DNA of 64,000 bases from CAZOOK01 sp964581385 (GCA_964581385.1 CAZOOK010000013.1:62001-126000), one strand, 5' to 3'; positions 9,278 to 18,189 are shown, numbered from the stretch's first letter. Notes: generated by a model from the letters alone, not told the origin. Numbers and translations are program-made.

Positions 9278-9297
9278 ATATTCCCATATGGGAATAT
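9278..9297. promoter_or_regulatory. 20-bp perfect palindrome, candidate operator
   Basis: ATATTCCCATATGGGAATAT is perfectly self-complementary over 20 bp, about 140 bp upstream of the SDR start. Its core TTCCCATATGGGAA matches the site on the luxR start at 13 of 14 positions. The spacing fits an operator or activator site for the SDR-DapB transcript. LuxR-type regulators commonly bind dyads of about this size. Confidence 0.5.
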
Positions 9298-9362
9298 ATT
9301 GCGTATGAGGGGGAGCCTCAGAGTCGGAACCGACCCTATTTATTGTTCTGAGGTTTCCCTGG

Positions 9363-9415
9363 AGCGTGTTATGCACTTCTGTGGTCGCAGCGATCACAGA
9401 AGTGCATAACACGCT
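9363..9415. repeat. Long near-perfect hairpin after araC stop
   Basis: Arms at 9363-9383 and 9395-9415 are perfectly complementary (21 bp), and the stem continues inward through a G-T pair and three more pairs to a CAG loop. It begins at the base next to the araC stop codon (TAA, 9418-9416). No U-tract follows on either strand, so it is not a classical intrinsic terminator. It may still end the araC message or stabilise its 3' end, or be a mobile-element palindrome. Confidence 0.6.
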
Positions 9416-10306
9416 TTAATGACCGGCTTGCTTCCGATATTGTTCAGGACTGATCGCCATTCTCGTCCGAAACGCGTGACAAAACGCGGACGGCGATGCG
9501 AAGCCGAGTGTGTAAGCAACACTCTTTACGCTGCTGCCGCTGCGCAACAAGCACTTGGCTCGATCGAAGCGCCGTTCTGCAACATATTTGCCGATCGTGA
9601 GGCCGCAGGACGCTCGAAATGCGCGGGACAGCTGACGGACCGAAAGCTTGCAGAGCTTCGATAATTCGAGCAGCGTTGGAGCATGCGCTTCATCCTCGAT
9701 CCGCTCATTGATCAGCTTAAGGCGCCAAGGGCAAAGCTTGCCTGATTCCAACGGTGCCTCCGACGGTGTCACCGACGGTGCTATGTTGATGTAGTAGCGA
9801 TGCAAGCTCACTGCGAGTTGCACGAACAGAGATTCGCAAAAAATTTCGGAGGAAAAGCCGGGATTTCGTATCTCGTCCGCCAATTGCAGCAGCGTGGTTC
9901 TCACGACAGGACTGGCAACGTTCAAACTCGCCTTGAGCCGGCTGGCAGTCCACTCCAGATCGCCGTGCAACCATTCACGAACAGCGTTGGCCGACAAGTG
10001 ACATTTGAGCGAACGCGGGCGTCCGACGCCGCTTTCTGCCTTCAAGGCTTCTCCGGGTGGAATCAGAAACACCTGGCCTGGGTGCTCCATGCGCTGATTT
10101 GCATCCTGATTCATGAAGCAAATCTTGGCCGCCGCGGGCCTTGGCGACAGAGACAAGTCGAGATGGTAGAAATTGTCTTCGACAAGGACCCCCTCCAGCG
10201 GAAACTGAATGTTGAATTCAATGATCTGCATCCAAGCAGCCGGCGACCTTAGTTCGGCTTCGATCTTCACTAATGGTGCCAGCGACAATCGGTTATAGCT
10301 GCCCAT
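9416..10306 (-). CDS. AraC-family transcriptional regulator (second paralogue)
   Basis: A 296-residue AraC/XylS regulator with the double HTH at the C-terminus: LLELSKLCKLSVRQLSRAFRASCGLTIGKYVAERRFDRAKCLLRSGSSVKSVAYTLGFASPSAFCHAFRTRMAISPEQYRK. It resembles the regulator at 1794-2660 along its whole length, including the N-terminal GQVFLIPPGEALKAES block (GNVFLVPAGESMQARS in the other). The start MGSYNRL (10306) is preferred because a run of nine Gs lies 5-14 bases upstream and can act as Shine-Dalgarno. An alternative ATG at 10345 would put that run inside the coding sequence. It points towards the SDR operon; control of that operon is plausible but not shown. Confidence 0.85.
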   Translation of the reverse strand: MGSYNRLSLAPLVKIEAELRSPAAWMQIIEFNIQFPLEGVLVEDNFYHLDLSLSPRPAAAKICFMNQDANQRMEHPGQVFLIPPGEALKAESGVGRPRSLKCHLSANAVREWLHGDLEWTASRLKASLNVASPVVRTTLLQLADEIRNPGFSSEIFCESLFVQLAVSLHRYYINIAPSVTPSEAPLESGKLCPWRLKLINERIEDEAHAPTLLELSKLCKLSVRQLSRAFRASCGLTIGKYVAERRFDRAKCLLRSGSSVKSVAYTLGFASPSAFCHAFRTRMAISPEQYRKQAGH

Positions 10307-10345
10307 GGATGCCCCCCCCCAGTTTTTATCGGATCTTCTTTGCAT

Positions 10346-10699
10346 CAGATATTACGCCGCGCCCCTTGTGAACGGCTATAGCTTGGTTGTCTGGTCAGGT
10401 TCGAAAGACAGTCTCGTCCCCCTGTATCGGATCGCTTCGATGTCGGTAATTCGACGTCGAGAAATGGACATTTATTGAAGATCTCTGCCATATCACTTGT
10501 TCGGCTCATGCGTCTTTCAATATATCTTGGAAAACAGGTCTCGATCTGGAGCGGAAGAGTGCTGATGACGCTGCAATGTTGGTCATAGCATTTCCCGGTC
10601 CCGATGACTGACCCTGCGATACCAATCGCATCGCAGCAATGAAGAGAAATTGCCCAACGCTCGGCCGGACGTTCCCGGCGCTCATTGGGAGGAGATGAG
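10346..10699. other. Intergenic region, no supported gene
   Basis: This gap lies between the divergent araC and lyase-like genes and must hold both promoters. I see no conserved frame, RNA gene or clear repeat in it. The open frame on the minus strand here has no recognisable protein features. Confidence 0.5.
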
Positions 10700-11710
10700 A
10701 TGAAGCTACACACTACTGTTCGGTCTGCGCCGTTCTTCTTTCTGGCGCTGTTTCAGTACGCCTGCACCGTTTCGGCGGAAGGCGTTACGAGTTCAACTTG
10801 CCAACAGGAGATATGTGAATACCGGCTCCCGAAAGGCCATAGATTCCCGGGAACGATCATCCTCGGGCCCGATAACGCTATGTGGTTCACCGAGAACGTC
10901 GGCAACAGAATCGGCCGGATCACCTTCGATGGCAAGATCACCGAATTCAATATTCCCATCGCGCATGGCGGACCTGCCTCGATCGCTGTCGGGCCTGATG
11001 GCGCGTTATGGTTCAGCCACTCCACGGACAAGATCGGGCGGATGACTACCGATGGGACGTTCACCGATATATTCGATATTCCTCCTCCAGCAGGACCGTC
11101 GGGGCCAGCCCTTCCGACAGCACTGACATTCGGGCCCGACGGCGCCATCTGGTTCGTGGACAATGGGCCGAATCGGGTCGGACGCATGACCGTCGACGGC
11201 GCATTCACCCAGTTTGAGATCCCCACTCCGAATGCCTTTCCGCACTTCATCGTCGTCGGAGCCGACAACGCCCTTTGGTTTACCGAATTCCTCGGCGGCA
11301 AGATCGGCCGAATGACTCTCGAAGGGACGTTCACCGAGTTTCCGATTCCCACTAAATTCCCCGTACCCGGCACTCTGACCCCCGGACCCGACGGCGCCAT
11401 CTGGTTTGGGGAGGGCATCGGCAACAAGATCGGCAGACTGACCATGGATGGGCAGATAACTGAATTTCTTGTGCCAACAACCTTCAGCGCGCCAGCGACA
11501 ATCATCGTCGGCCCCGATGGAGCGCTGTGGTTTACCGAGTTCCTGGGGAGCAAAATCGGTCGCATAACCACTCAAGGTGAATTCAGGGAATGGGTCACCC
11601 CGTCGCCGCACTCCCTGCCGGAAGGGATGGCCGTGGGTCCCGCCGGCTCGCTATGGTTCACCGAAGGATCCGCCGGTAACATCGCTGTCATGCCGCACCC
11701 CGATCAATAG
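10700..11710 (+). CDS. Secreted streptogramin-lyase-like (Vgb) beta-propeller protein
   Basis: After a signal peptide (MKLHTTVRSAPFFFLALFQYACTVSAEG), this 336-residue protein is made of seven or so repeats of the type GPDGALWFTE-x-GxKIGRxTxxGxFxEFxIPT. That is the blade of the virginiamycin B lyase (Vgb) family, a seven-bladed propeller. Vgb opens streptogramin B antibiotics without hydrolysis, but most family members in environmental bacteria are uncharacterised and this one is exported, so lyase activity is not assured. The ATG at 10700 has GGGAGGAG upstream. It is the first of several exported propeller or repeat proteins between 10.7 and 22.5 kb. Confidence 0.8.
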   Translation: MKLHTTVRSAPFFFLALFQYACTVSAEGVTSSTCQQEICEYRLPKGHRFPGTIILGPDNAMWFTENVGNRIGRITFDGKITEFNIPIAHGGPASIAVGPDGALWFSHSTDKIGRMTTDGTFTDIFDIPPPAGPSGPALPTALTFGPDGAIWFVDNGPNRVGRMTVDGAFTQFEIPTPNAFPHFIVVGADNALWFTEFLGGKIGRMTLEGTFTEFPIPTKFPVPGTLTPGPDGAIWFGEGIGNKIGRLTMDGQITEFLVPTTFSAPATIIVGPDGALWFTEFLGSKIGRITTQGEFREWVTPSPHSLPEGMAVGPAGSLWFTEGSAGNIAVMPHPDQ

Positions 11711-12022
11711 ATATAGGGCTCGTAAGCAGAGCCTGAATGCCATTATGAAGCTGCTCAGATGCAGTCGATTCTTGCCGCGTTTAGACGCACACGGAAACTG
11801 AGGGAGCGCTTGGTTTCTTTCCCGGTTAATATGCTTTGTGACGGACTCCGGCCCAAGCCGGGCGCATTCTTCCGATCGCGCGCCGCCCTAGCGTGCTGCG
11901 CTAATGGCAGATCATGCGCCCGCGCCGCTGTAGCATTAACAGCGTCGCGTGCTGGCACTGGATGCCGCAAATAATGCAATGAAAATAAATAAGCGTCTCG
12001 CCGGCGCAGCTGGAGGAGAACC
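11711..12022. other. Intergenic region, no supported gene
   Basis: 312 bp between the lyase-like gene and the DUF6351 gene, both on the plus strand. It probably carries the promoter of the latter; a Shine-Dalgarno (GGAGGAG) is seen just before 12023. Short open frames here have no recognisable features. Confidence 0.5.
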
Positions 12023-14284
12023 ATGCAGATGTCTCGCTTTATCGTAACGCTTGCGTCGATCGCCGCGGCCGGCCTGCTCACTGCTTGCGGACACAGTTCG
12101 TCACCGGCCGCAGCCAGCGGCGGTGCAGCGTTGCAGGTGCAGGTATTGTCGAATCGCGCCGACCTCCTCAGCGGCGACGACGTACTGATCGATGTGACAC
12201 CGCCCTCCGGAGTCGACAGCCATGCCATCACTATGTCGCTCAATGGCAACGATGTATCCGGGATGTTCACCCCGATGGCGTCAGGCACTCTGCGTGGCCT
12301 GGTGACCGGACTGACCGAGGGCGAGAACACGTTCAATGCGCATTCCCCGAGCGGCGAAGCGAGCGCGACGCTGATCAACCATCACAATGGCGAGGCGGTC
12401 ATCTCCGGACCGCAGTTGCAGCCGTGGACCTGCCCGAAAGGTGCCACGGACGCACTGTGCAATCAGCCGCCCGCATACTCCTACGTGTATGTATCGACGG
12501 ATCCGAGCAAAGCTGGCTTTCAGCCCTACGATCCGGCCAATCCCGCGAAGGATGTAGCCACCACAACGACTGATCAGGGCGTGACCGTGCCCTTCATCGT
12601 GCAGGTCGAAACCGGCTACGAGGATCGCGACCAATACCGGATTGCCGTGCTTTATCAGCCGGGTCAAGCCTGGAGTGCCGCGCAGCCGCAGACGCAGTTC
12701 AACCACAAGCTGTTAATCACTCATGGCGCGAGCTGTGGTGTTGCCTATGGTTCCGCGAGCGCGCCGAGTGTGCTGAGTTTTTTCTTTGTCGATTCCGGCT
12801 TGCCGACCGACACCATTCCGGACAGCGTGCGCTACGCACTCGGCGCCGGCTTCGCGGTGATGTCGACGGCACTGGATAACAGCGGCCACAACTGCAACGT
12901 CGCCCTGCAAGCCGAGTCGCTCATAATGGCCAAGGAACATCTCATCGAAAACTACGGCACGCTGCGCTACACCATCGGCACTGGTTGCTCAGGCGGCTCG
13001 CTGGCCGAGCAGCAGATCGCCAACGCTTATCCGGGTATGTATCAGGGCATTCTGCCCACCTGCTCGTTTCAGGATGCCTGGAGCGTTGCCTCGCAATTCG
13101 CCGACTATCATCTGCTGCTGGCTTATTTCGGCGATCAGCAGCGATGGGGGGCCGGCGTGCAATGGCCGGAGTCTGCCCAGGCAGCCGTCATGGGCATCCC
13201 GTCGACGCTCAACTCTTACGTCAGCGAGGAGGCGCAGTTTCACGTTGCAGTGCCGACAGATCCGTGCTTCGGAACGACCAGTCAGAATCGTTACGATGCG
13301 GGGGCCAATCCTACCGGCATTCGCTGCACCATCACCGATGCCGCGATCAATGTGCTGGGTCCGCGACCACAGGAGGTGTGGATGGCCAGCGAAACGGCAG
13401 CGGGCCATGGCTTTGCGGCTTTCCCCGTGGACAACGTGGGCGTGCAATATGGTCTTGCCGCGCTGCAGAATGACGCTCTCACGCCCGCGCAATTTCTCGA
13501 TCTGAATACGAAGATCGGCGGGCTCGACGCGGACACCAATCCGACATCGGAGCGCTCGAGTGCAGTCGAGTCCGCTTTGACCAACGCCTACCGCAGCGGA
13601 TCGATCGATGAAACCAGTAATCTCGATCAGGTCGCGATTGTCGACTGCCGAGGGCCGAATCCCGGCCTTTTCCACGATGCCTACCGCGCCTTCTCCGTCC
13701 GTGCGCGCCTCGATCGCGAGCACGGCACTCACGCCAATCAGCTGATCTGGGAGGGTCCAGTCATTCTCATTGGCGACACGGCCTGCAATCAGAACAGTCT
13801 GCTCGCCATGGACCGCTGGCTGGCGGCCGTGGAAAAGGACAGCGGTACTATGCCGCTTGCGCAAAAAGTCATTGCGGACAAGCCCGCGGATCTCAGCGAC
13901 GAATGCTGGAACGGCTCCGGCGAGAAAGTGAGCGACGAACTGTGCCCAGAAAGCGTGGTGCCGATCTATGGCACGCCGCGTATGGTCGCCGGCGACGATA
14001 TAACCACCGACACCAATAAATGCCAGTTGAAGCCGCTGAACCGCAGCGACGATTATGGGTCGACGCCGCTTTCAGACCCGCAGTGGACACAGATGCAGAC
14101 GCTGTTCCCCAGCGGCGTCTGCGACTTCAGCAAGAAAGGTGTCAATCAGCAGCCGACGATTCCATGGCAAACCTACCAGGACAGCAACGGCCAGGTGATC
14201 TACGGCGGCGCACCGCTGCCCGCAGCACCAGTCGGATCGGGCACTGGATGGGCCAGCCCTGCGTTCTTAGGAGCGTCATCTTGA
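12023..14284 (+). CDS. DUF6351-family lipoprotein, putative hydrolase
   Basis: A 753-residue exported lipoprotein: LASIAAAGLLTACG gives a lipobox with Cys22 as the acylation site. The body matches my recollection of the DUF6351 family, including the HKLLITHGASCGVAYG segment and GTGCSGGSLAEQQIANAYPGMYQGILPTCSF. The last has a GCSGG nucleophile elbow (Ser323) like that of alpha/beta hydrolases and tannase-type esterases. A second conserved block is DAYRAFSVRARLDREHGTHANQLIWEG. Function is not established for the family; I infer an extracytoplasmic esterase or amidase. A TGGAGGAG ribosome site precedes the ATG. The neighbours on both sides are also exported or detoxifying proteins, without a clear operon. 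Confidence 0.75.
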   Translation: MQMSRFIVTLASIAAAGLLTACGHSSSPAAASGGAALQVQVLSNRADLLSGDDVLIDVTPPSGVDSHAITMSLNGNDVSGMFTPMASGTLRGLVTGLTEGENTFNAHSPSGEASATLINHHNGEAVISGPQLQPWTCPKGATDALCNQPPAYSYVYVSTDPSKAGFQPYDPANPAKDVATTTTDQGVTVPFIVQVETGYEDRDQYRIAVLYQPGQAWSAAQPQTQFNHKLLITHGASCGVAYGSASAPSVLSFFFVDSGLPTDTIPDSVRYALGAGFAVMSTALDNSGHNCNVALQAESLIMAKEHLIENYGTLRYTIGTGCSGGSLAEQQIANAYPGMYQGILPTCSFQDAWSVASQFADYHLLLAYFGDQQRWGAGVQWPESAQAAVMGIPSTLNSYVSEEAQFHVAVPTDPCFGTTSQNRYDAGANPTGIRCTITDAAINVLGPRPQEVWMASETAAGHGFAAFPVDNVGVQYGLAALQNDALTPAQFLDLNTKIGGLDADTNPTSERSSAVESALTNAYRSGSIDETSNLDQVAIVDCRGPNPGLFHDAYRAFSVRARLDREHGTHANQLIWEGPVILIGDTACNQNSLLAMDRWLAAVEKDSGTMPLAQKVIADKPADLSDECWNGSGEKVSDELCPESVVPIYGTPRMVAGDDITTDTNKCQLKPLNRSDDYGSTPLSDPQWTQMQTLFPSGVCDFSKKGVNQQPTIPWQTYQDSNGQVIYGGAPLPAAPVGSGTGWASPAFLGASS

Positions 14285-14516
14285 TTTGATCCAATCACAG
14301 CTTTGGTTGCCAACGCGAGCGGCGGCGACCGAAGACTTGATTGCTTCTCGTCGTCTGGGATGTAACGGGATGGAATTTCCAGCATGGTTGCCGAGAAATG
14401 AGAGGCTGGGATTCGCTACGCTTCCTCACAGCTTTCTCGGACTACAATCCGAGAGAGCATCAGCGCGGCGACGTGCGGAGCGAAGCAGGACGAGATTTTT
14501 CGGAATGGAGAGAGAT

Positions 14517-15143
14517 ATGTCGGATGAACTCATTTTCTACACCAACCCGATGTCCCGGGGACGCATCGTCCGCTGGATGCTTGAGGAGATCGGCGCGCCG
14601 TACCAGACCGTGCTGCTCGACTACGACGGTAGCATGAAGGCACCCGAATACCTTGCGATCAATCCCATGGGAAAGGTACCTGCCATCAAGCATGGCGATC
14701 GCGTCGTTAGCGAATGTGCGGCTATCTGTCTTTATCTGGCCGACGCTTTTCCCAAAGCAAGCCTGGCACCCGCTTTGGCAGATCGCGCCGACTATTATCG
14801 TTGGATACTCTTCGGCGCAGGTCCGGTCGAGTCTGCTTTCAGCAACAAAGCCGCCGGCTTTGAACCGGGCGCGAACCAGCAGCGCATGTTCGGCTATGGC
14901 AACTTCAATCTTGCAATGGATTGCATCGAGAAGGCAGTCACCGGCAAACAATACATCGCCGCCGGTCGTTTCACAGCGGCCGACGTTTACGTGGGTTCTT
15001 TGCTGGCTTTCATGATGGACACGAAGATGCTTGAAACACGATCGACCTTCGTGTCATACGTCGAATTTCTCAAGACACGGCCCGCCTATCGGCGCGCGCA
15101 AGAAATCGATGATCCACTGACACAATCAGCTCCGCGCGGTTGA
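14517..15143 (+). CDS. Glutathione S-transferase-family protein
   Basis: A 208-residue GST. The N-terminal thioredoxin-like domain reads ELIFYTNPMSRGRIVRWMLEEIGAPYQTVLLDY, with Ser in the position of the catalytic Ser/Tyr. INPMGKVPAI supplies the cis-Pro and SECAAICLYL the glutathione gamma-glutamyl contacts. The C-terminal helical domain carries YIAAGRFTAADVYVGSLL, where Asp caps the folding motif. The start at 14517 has GGAGAGAG directly upstream; an ATG four codons earlier lacks one. It is cytosolic and probably conjugates or isomerises electrophiles. The gene converges with the crotonase gene 21 bp away. Confidence 0.88.
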   Translation: MSDELIFYTNPMSRGRIVRWMLEEIGAPYQTVLLDYDGSMKAPEYLAINPMGKVPAIKHGDRVVSECAAICLYLADAFPKASLAPALADRADYYRWILFGAGPVESAFSNKAAGFEPGANQQRMFGYGNFNLAMDCIEKAVTGKQYIAAGRFTAADVYVGSLLAFMMDTKMLETRSTFVSYVEFLKTRPAYRRAQEIDDPLTQSAPRG

Positions 15144-15164
15144 TCGTCCCCGGGATGGGGCTGC

Positions 15165-16010
15165 TTATGAATAAAGTTGTTTGCGACGATCCAAGGCCGC
15201 TTTCATACCTTGCTCCTTCACCAGCTTGAAAAAGGCGATGTAGGCCGGACTCTGATGAAAAACGGCGTCGAGTTCGGCGCCGCTCTGCCACGACGCGAAC
15301 AGGCCCATGTTCTCGTAGAAGCGGCTGGTGGCCTGTTTCAGCAGGGTCAGGTGATTTTGCGGCGTGCGCGCAACATCTATCGCGAGTTCGCGCGTGGCAG
15401 TGTCGAGTTCGGCATTGCCGACCACTTTGTTGACCAGGCCCAGCGTCGCTGCTTCAGCGGCACCAATCAGCTTGGCGGTATAGAGCAGCTCGCGCGTCTT
15501 GCGCATACCGATCAGCATGGGCCACATGAATACGGTCGGTGGAATGCCCAGATCGCGGCCGGCCGGGTGGCCAAATTGCGCATCTTCGCCGGCTACGACT
15601 AAATCACAGATGGCCAGCAGCTCGCCGCCACCCGACAGGCACAGACCTTGTACCTGCGCAATGATCGGCTTGGGAAACTTCCATAACTGCGTCCAATGAT
15701 CGACAAGCCCGAGAATGTCCTGGCGGTCGCGATCGAGATTGACTTTGCCGTCGAAGTTGGCCGGGTACTGGCTGATCAGCCAATCTTCCTCGTTCAGGTC
15801 GTAGCCGACCGTAAACGCTTTCCCATGCGCTTTGATGATGACCACGGAAATCTCCGCATCTGTCGCCGCCGCGGTCAGCGCGTGACGCAGTTCGGCCAGC
15901 AATTTTGCCGACAATGCGTTGAGGCGATGTGGACGATCCAACGTCAGCGTCAGAATCTTCTGCGAACGCTCGCTGCGCAGGGTCTCATATGCGGGATGCT
16001 GCTCGGTCAT
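15165..16010 (-). CDS. Enoyl-CoA hydratase/isomerase (crotonase) family protein
   Basis: A 281-residue crotonase. It shows LTLDRPHRLNALS, the oxyanion-hole segment AHGKAFTVGYDL, and VQGLCLSGGGELLAICDLVVAGEDAQFGHP. The Glu in SGGGEL fits one catalytic Glu of hydratases; the second (PEI in canonical enzymes) is not conserved here (HPAGRDLG). The reaction may therefore differ from simple hydration. An insertion of about 20 residues (DWLISQYPANFDGKVNLDRDRQDILGLVDHW) after the oxyanion segment is typical of a subfamily found in environmental fatty-acid and steroid degraders. The ATG at 16010 is chosen over a GTG two codons earlier because GGAG is 5 bp from it. Confidence 0.85.
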   Translation of the reverse strand: MTEQHPAYETLRSERSQKILTLTLDRPHRLNALSAKLLAELRHALTAAATDAEISVVIIKAHGKAFTVGYDLNEEDWLISQYPANFDGKVNLDRDRQDILGLVDHWTQLWKFPKPIIAQVQGLCLSGGGELLAICDLVVAGEDAQFGHPAGRDLGIPPTVFMWPMLIGMRKTRELLYTAKLIGAAEAATLGLVNKVVGNAELDTATRELAIDVARTPQNHLTLLKQATSRFYENMGLFASWQSGAELDAVFHQSPAYIAFFKLVKEQGMKAALDRRKQLYS

Positions 16011-16172
16011 TGCCACTCCGATCGAATGGTGTCACTGCGATAAATCGGTACGCCGATTATGAGCGAGACCGGCCGGACGTGCCGCTGCGCTGCCGCTGCT
16101 GCGCAACAGCAGAATGCACAACCTAAAATGAGAAACCCCATTTAACTCCGCTCGCGCTCGTTGCGCTTTCGA

Positions 16173-17123
16173 TTACCGCTGCCCCACCTGCAAAACGATC
16201 TTGCCCTTGGTCCGGCGGGATTCGATCAGCTCATGTGCCTGCCGGATTTCCGAGAGCGGTAGAACCGTGGCAATGATCGGCTTCAGGCGACCATCGGCCA
16301 CCCAGCGGCTCAGCTGTTCCAGATCCTCACTGCGGGATCGCACGGTGACGAGGCGTGCACGGCGCAGCGGCGAAAACAGAGTAAGTCCGTGGTCGATGAA
16401 ATTGCGCAGTTTCGGCACCGTGCTCACATAAGTTCCGTGCCGGGGCAGCAGAGGCTTGATGGCGGTGTAGGACTGATTTCCGAAGACATCGAAAAAGCAG
16501 TCGAACCGACGATGGAGTGCGGTTGGCGCCGTCGTTCGGTAATCCACCACTTCATCGGCTCCCAGCGCACGCACGAATTCGAGATTGGCGGCGCTACACA
16601 GTGCCGTAACGCGCGCGCCCATCGCCTTGGCGATCTGCACCGCTACAGTGCCCACACCGCCGGACGCGCCATGGATGCAGACCTCAACGCCGGCGACGAC
16701 ACGGCCGCAGTCTCGCAGGGCTTGCAATGCCGTCATTGCCGTCAGCGGCAGCGAAGCCGCTTCGATAAAACTCAGCGAAGGCGGTTTGGACGCCAGTTCA
16801 TCCGAAGGCACTGCGACGTACTCGGCGCAGCAGGCACCGACATAACGATCGGCCATGCCGTATACCGCATCCCCAGTCTTGCAGGAAGTGACACCGGCAC
16901 CGATTTCGGCAACGGTGCCGGCAAAGTCGCTGCCGGGAATCATCGGAAAGTTACGGCCGGAAAGCCATGCGAACTTGCCGGCCCTGAACAGGGCGTCCTT
17001 CGGATTGATAGCCGCGGCCTGAACCTTTACGAGCACTTCACCCTGCCGCAAGGTCGGTTGCGGTAGATCGCGCAGAGAGAGAACTGATGGAGGACCGAAA
17101 CGATCGTAAACAGCTGCCTGCAT
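16173..17123 (-). CDS. NADPH:quinone oxidoreductase-like MDR protein
   Basis: A 316-residue medium-chain dehydrogenase/reductase. The N-terminal GroES-like domain includes VLVKVQAAAINPKDALFRAG and IPGSDFAGTVAEIGAGV. The Rossmann domain has HGASGGVGTVAVQIAKAMGARVTALCSAANLEFVRALGADEVVDY. No structural or catalytic zinc ligands are present, so it belongs to the zinc-free quinone oxidoreductase branch. It probably reduces quinones or alpha,beta-unsaturated carbonyls with NADPH. The C-terminal ESRRTKGKIVLQVG is the usual ending. It lies downstream of a hypothetical gene on the same strand (68 bp) and upstream of the crotonase gene (162 bp). Confidence 0.88.
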   Translation of the reverse strand: MQAAVYDRFGPPSVLSLRDLPQPTLRQGEVLVKVQAAAINPKDALFRAGKFAWLSGRNFPMIPGSDFAGTVAEIGAGVTSCKTGDAVYGMADRYVGACCAEYVAVPSDELASKPPSLSFIEAASLPLTAMTALQALRDCGRVVAGVEVCIHGASGGVGTVAVQIAKAMGARVTALCSAANLEFVRALGADEVVDYRTTAPTALHRRFDCFFDVFGNQSYTAIKPLLPRHGTYVSTVPKLRNFIDHGLTLFSPLRRARLVTVRSRSEDLEQLSRWVADGRLKPIIATVLPLSEIRQAHELIESRRTKGKIVLQVGQR

Positions 17124-17191
17124 GACGGTTATCCCTTCCTTTTGTGAGAAATGGAGTTTGAACCCGCTTGTTCCAAACGGGCAGTACTGGA

Positions 17192-17767
17192 CTATGACTC
17201 CGCGAGCAGATAAGCGACCGCTTCTTCGAGAGAGCTAAAGGCGAGGCCGTTACCGTCGGGCTCCGGCTCCCTATAGTTCGCCATTGTCGCTGTTTCTTTC
17301 ACTTCAAAACCCCACAAGGCACGCGCACCCTCGGCGAGCAGCTGCTCCATGTATTCGATCTGCGCCTGAATGCTTTCGCGCGTATTGACGTCAAGGGGAG
17401 CGTGTTCCGGGAGCGCGCCTGGTTGCAGCCGAGCGATGATTCGCCGTCGCTTGTTGTCTCGCAGCGAGTCGGTGAAGGTAAAGCCGAGAAACTCACCAAT
17501 GCGTATTTCCTCGTCACCGTCCGCCCGCATCACGACGACGCGTGTCGCCTGAACGGACTTGAGTACCTCGTCCGCGATAGAGGCCTGAAAACCCCGCGCG
17601 CGGAAAAAATCCCGGAGCAGACCGAGCAGTTTCCCGGTCTGTTCAGCTCGATGAGTCTCGGTTGCCTCCAGGTGGCGGGATTTCAGCCGTCGATACCAGA
17701 TTCTTAATTCGTCGAGCGGGTCCATGGTCGTTGCGGTCATCGTCGTCAGCGGTTGATCGGTGAACAC
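17192..17767 (-). CDS. Conserved-looking hypothetical protein
   Basis: A 191-residue soluble protein that I do not recognise. It begins with a basic, helical region (DPLDELRIWYRRLKSRHLEATETHRAEQTGKLLGLLRDFFRARGF), followed by a mixed region and a C-terminal acidic tail (SLEEAVAYLLAES). No signal peptide, membrane segment or catalytic motif is visible. The start is uncertain: the GTG at 17767 and ATGs at 17740 and 17725 all lack a clear ribosome site, and the last (MDPLDELRIWY) would remove a low-complexity leader. Its codon usage matches its neighbours. It is divergent from the 77-residue gene at 17956. Confidence 0.55.
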   Translation of the reverse strand: MFTDQPLTTMTATTMDPLDELRIWYRRLKSRHLEATETHRAEQTGKLLGLLRDFFRARGFQASIADEVLKSVQATRVVVMRADGDEEIRIGEFLGFTFTDSLRDNKRRRIIARLQPGALPEHAPLDVNTRESIQAQIEYMEQLLAEGARALWGFEVKETATMANYREPEPDGNGLAFSSLEEAVAYLLAES

Positions 17768-17955
17768 GATAAGCCTACGCGTGTCTCAGCGTTGCGACCA
17801 TGCCGTCGAAGTCTATTACGTGAGTTGAATCCTCGCGGACGCAATTCCATCAGCTCGACCCGATCGCGGGCTTGCGATATTGTCTGCGACAGGTGGGAAG
17901 CACTTCGTTTCTCCCGTTCTACGCAGATAACCAAAGACCGTATGGAGAAGAGGCT

Positions 17956-18189
17956 ATGGAACTTAAGAATCAAACGGACCATATCGCAATACTGTCGCTG
18001 ATGATGACTGGTGTACTAACAAAGCGACTTATCGAAATTGGCCAGTTGGACAAGGCTACTGCGACACACCTCCACAAACTGGTTCTGGGTGTACGCACGC
18101 ATGCGAAGGGTGTCGGACTGACTGACCTGAACAGCCTTTTTGATAATATCGACAAAAAATTGTTGGAGGAGCTCGCGCAGCCTGCGTAG
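17956..18189 (+). CDS. Small hypothetical protein (77 aa)
   Basis: The ATG at 17956 has a good ribosome site (GGAGAAGAGG). The 77-residue product, MELKNQTDHIAILSLMMTGVLTKRLIEIGQ..., is predicted to be mostly alpha-helical and has no signal peptide or metal-binding motif. I do not recognise the family. The region after it (18190-18418) is non-coding and leads to the aldo-keto reductase. The strong ribosome site and the helical pattern argue that it is real. Confidence 0.55.
   Translation: MELKNQTDHIAILSLMMTGVLTKRLIEIGQLDKATATHLHKLVLGVRTHAKGVGLTDLNSLFDNIDKKLLEELAQPA

Noticed and set aside
10345..10713. 122-codon minus-strand frame between araC and the lyase-like gene
   Set aside because: No recognisable domain, no ribosome site, and it overlaps the divergent promoter region and the start of the lyase-like gene.
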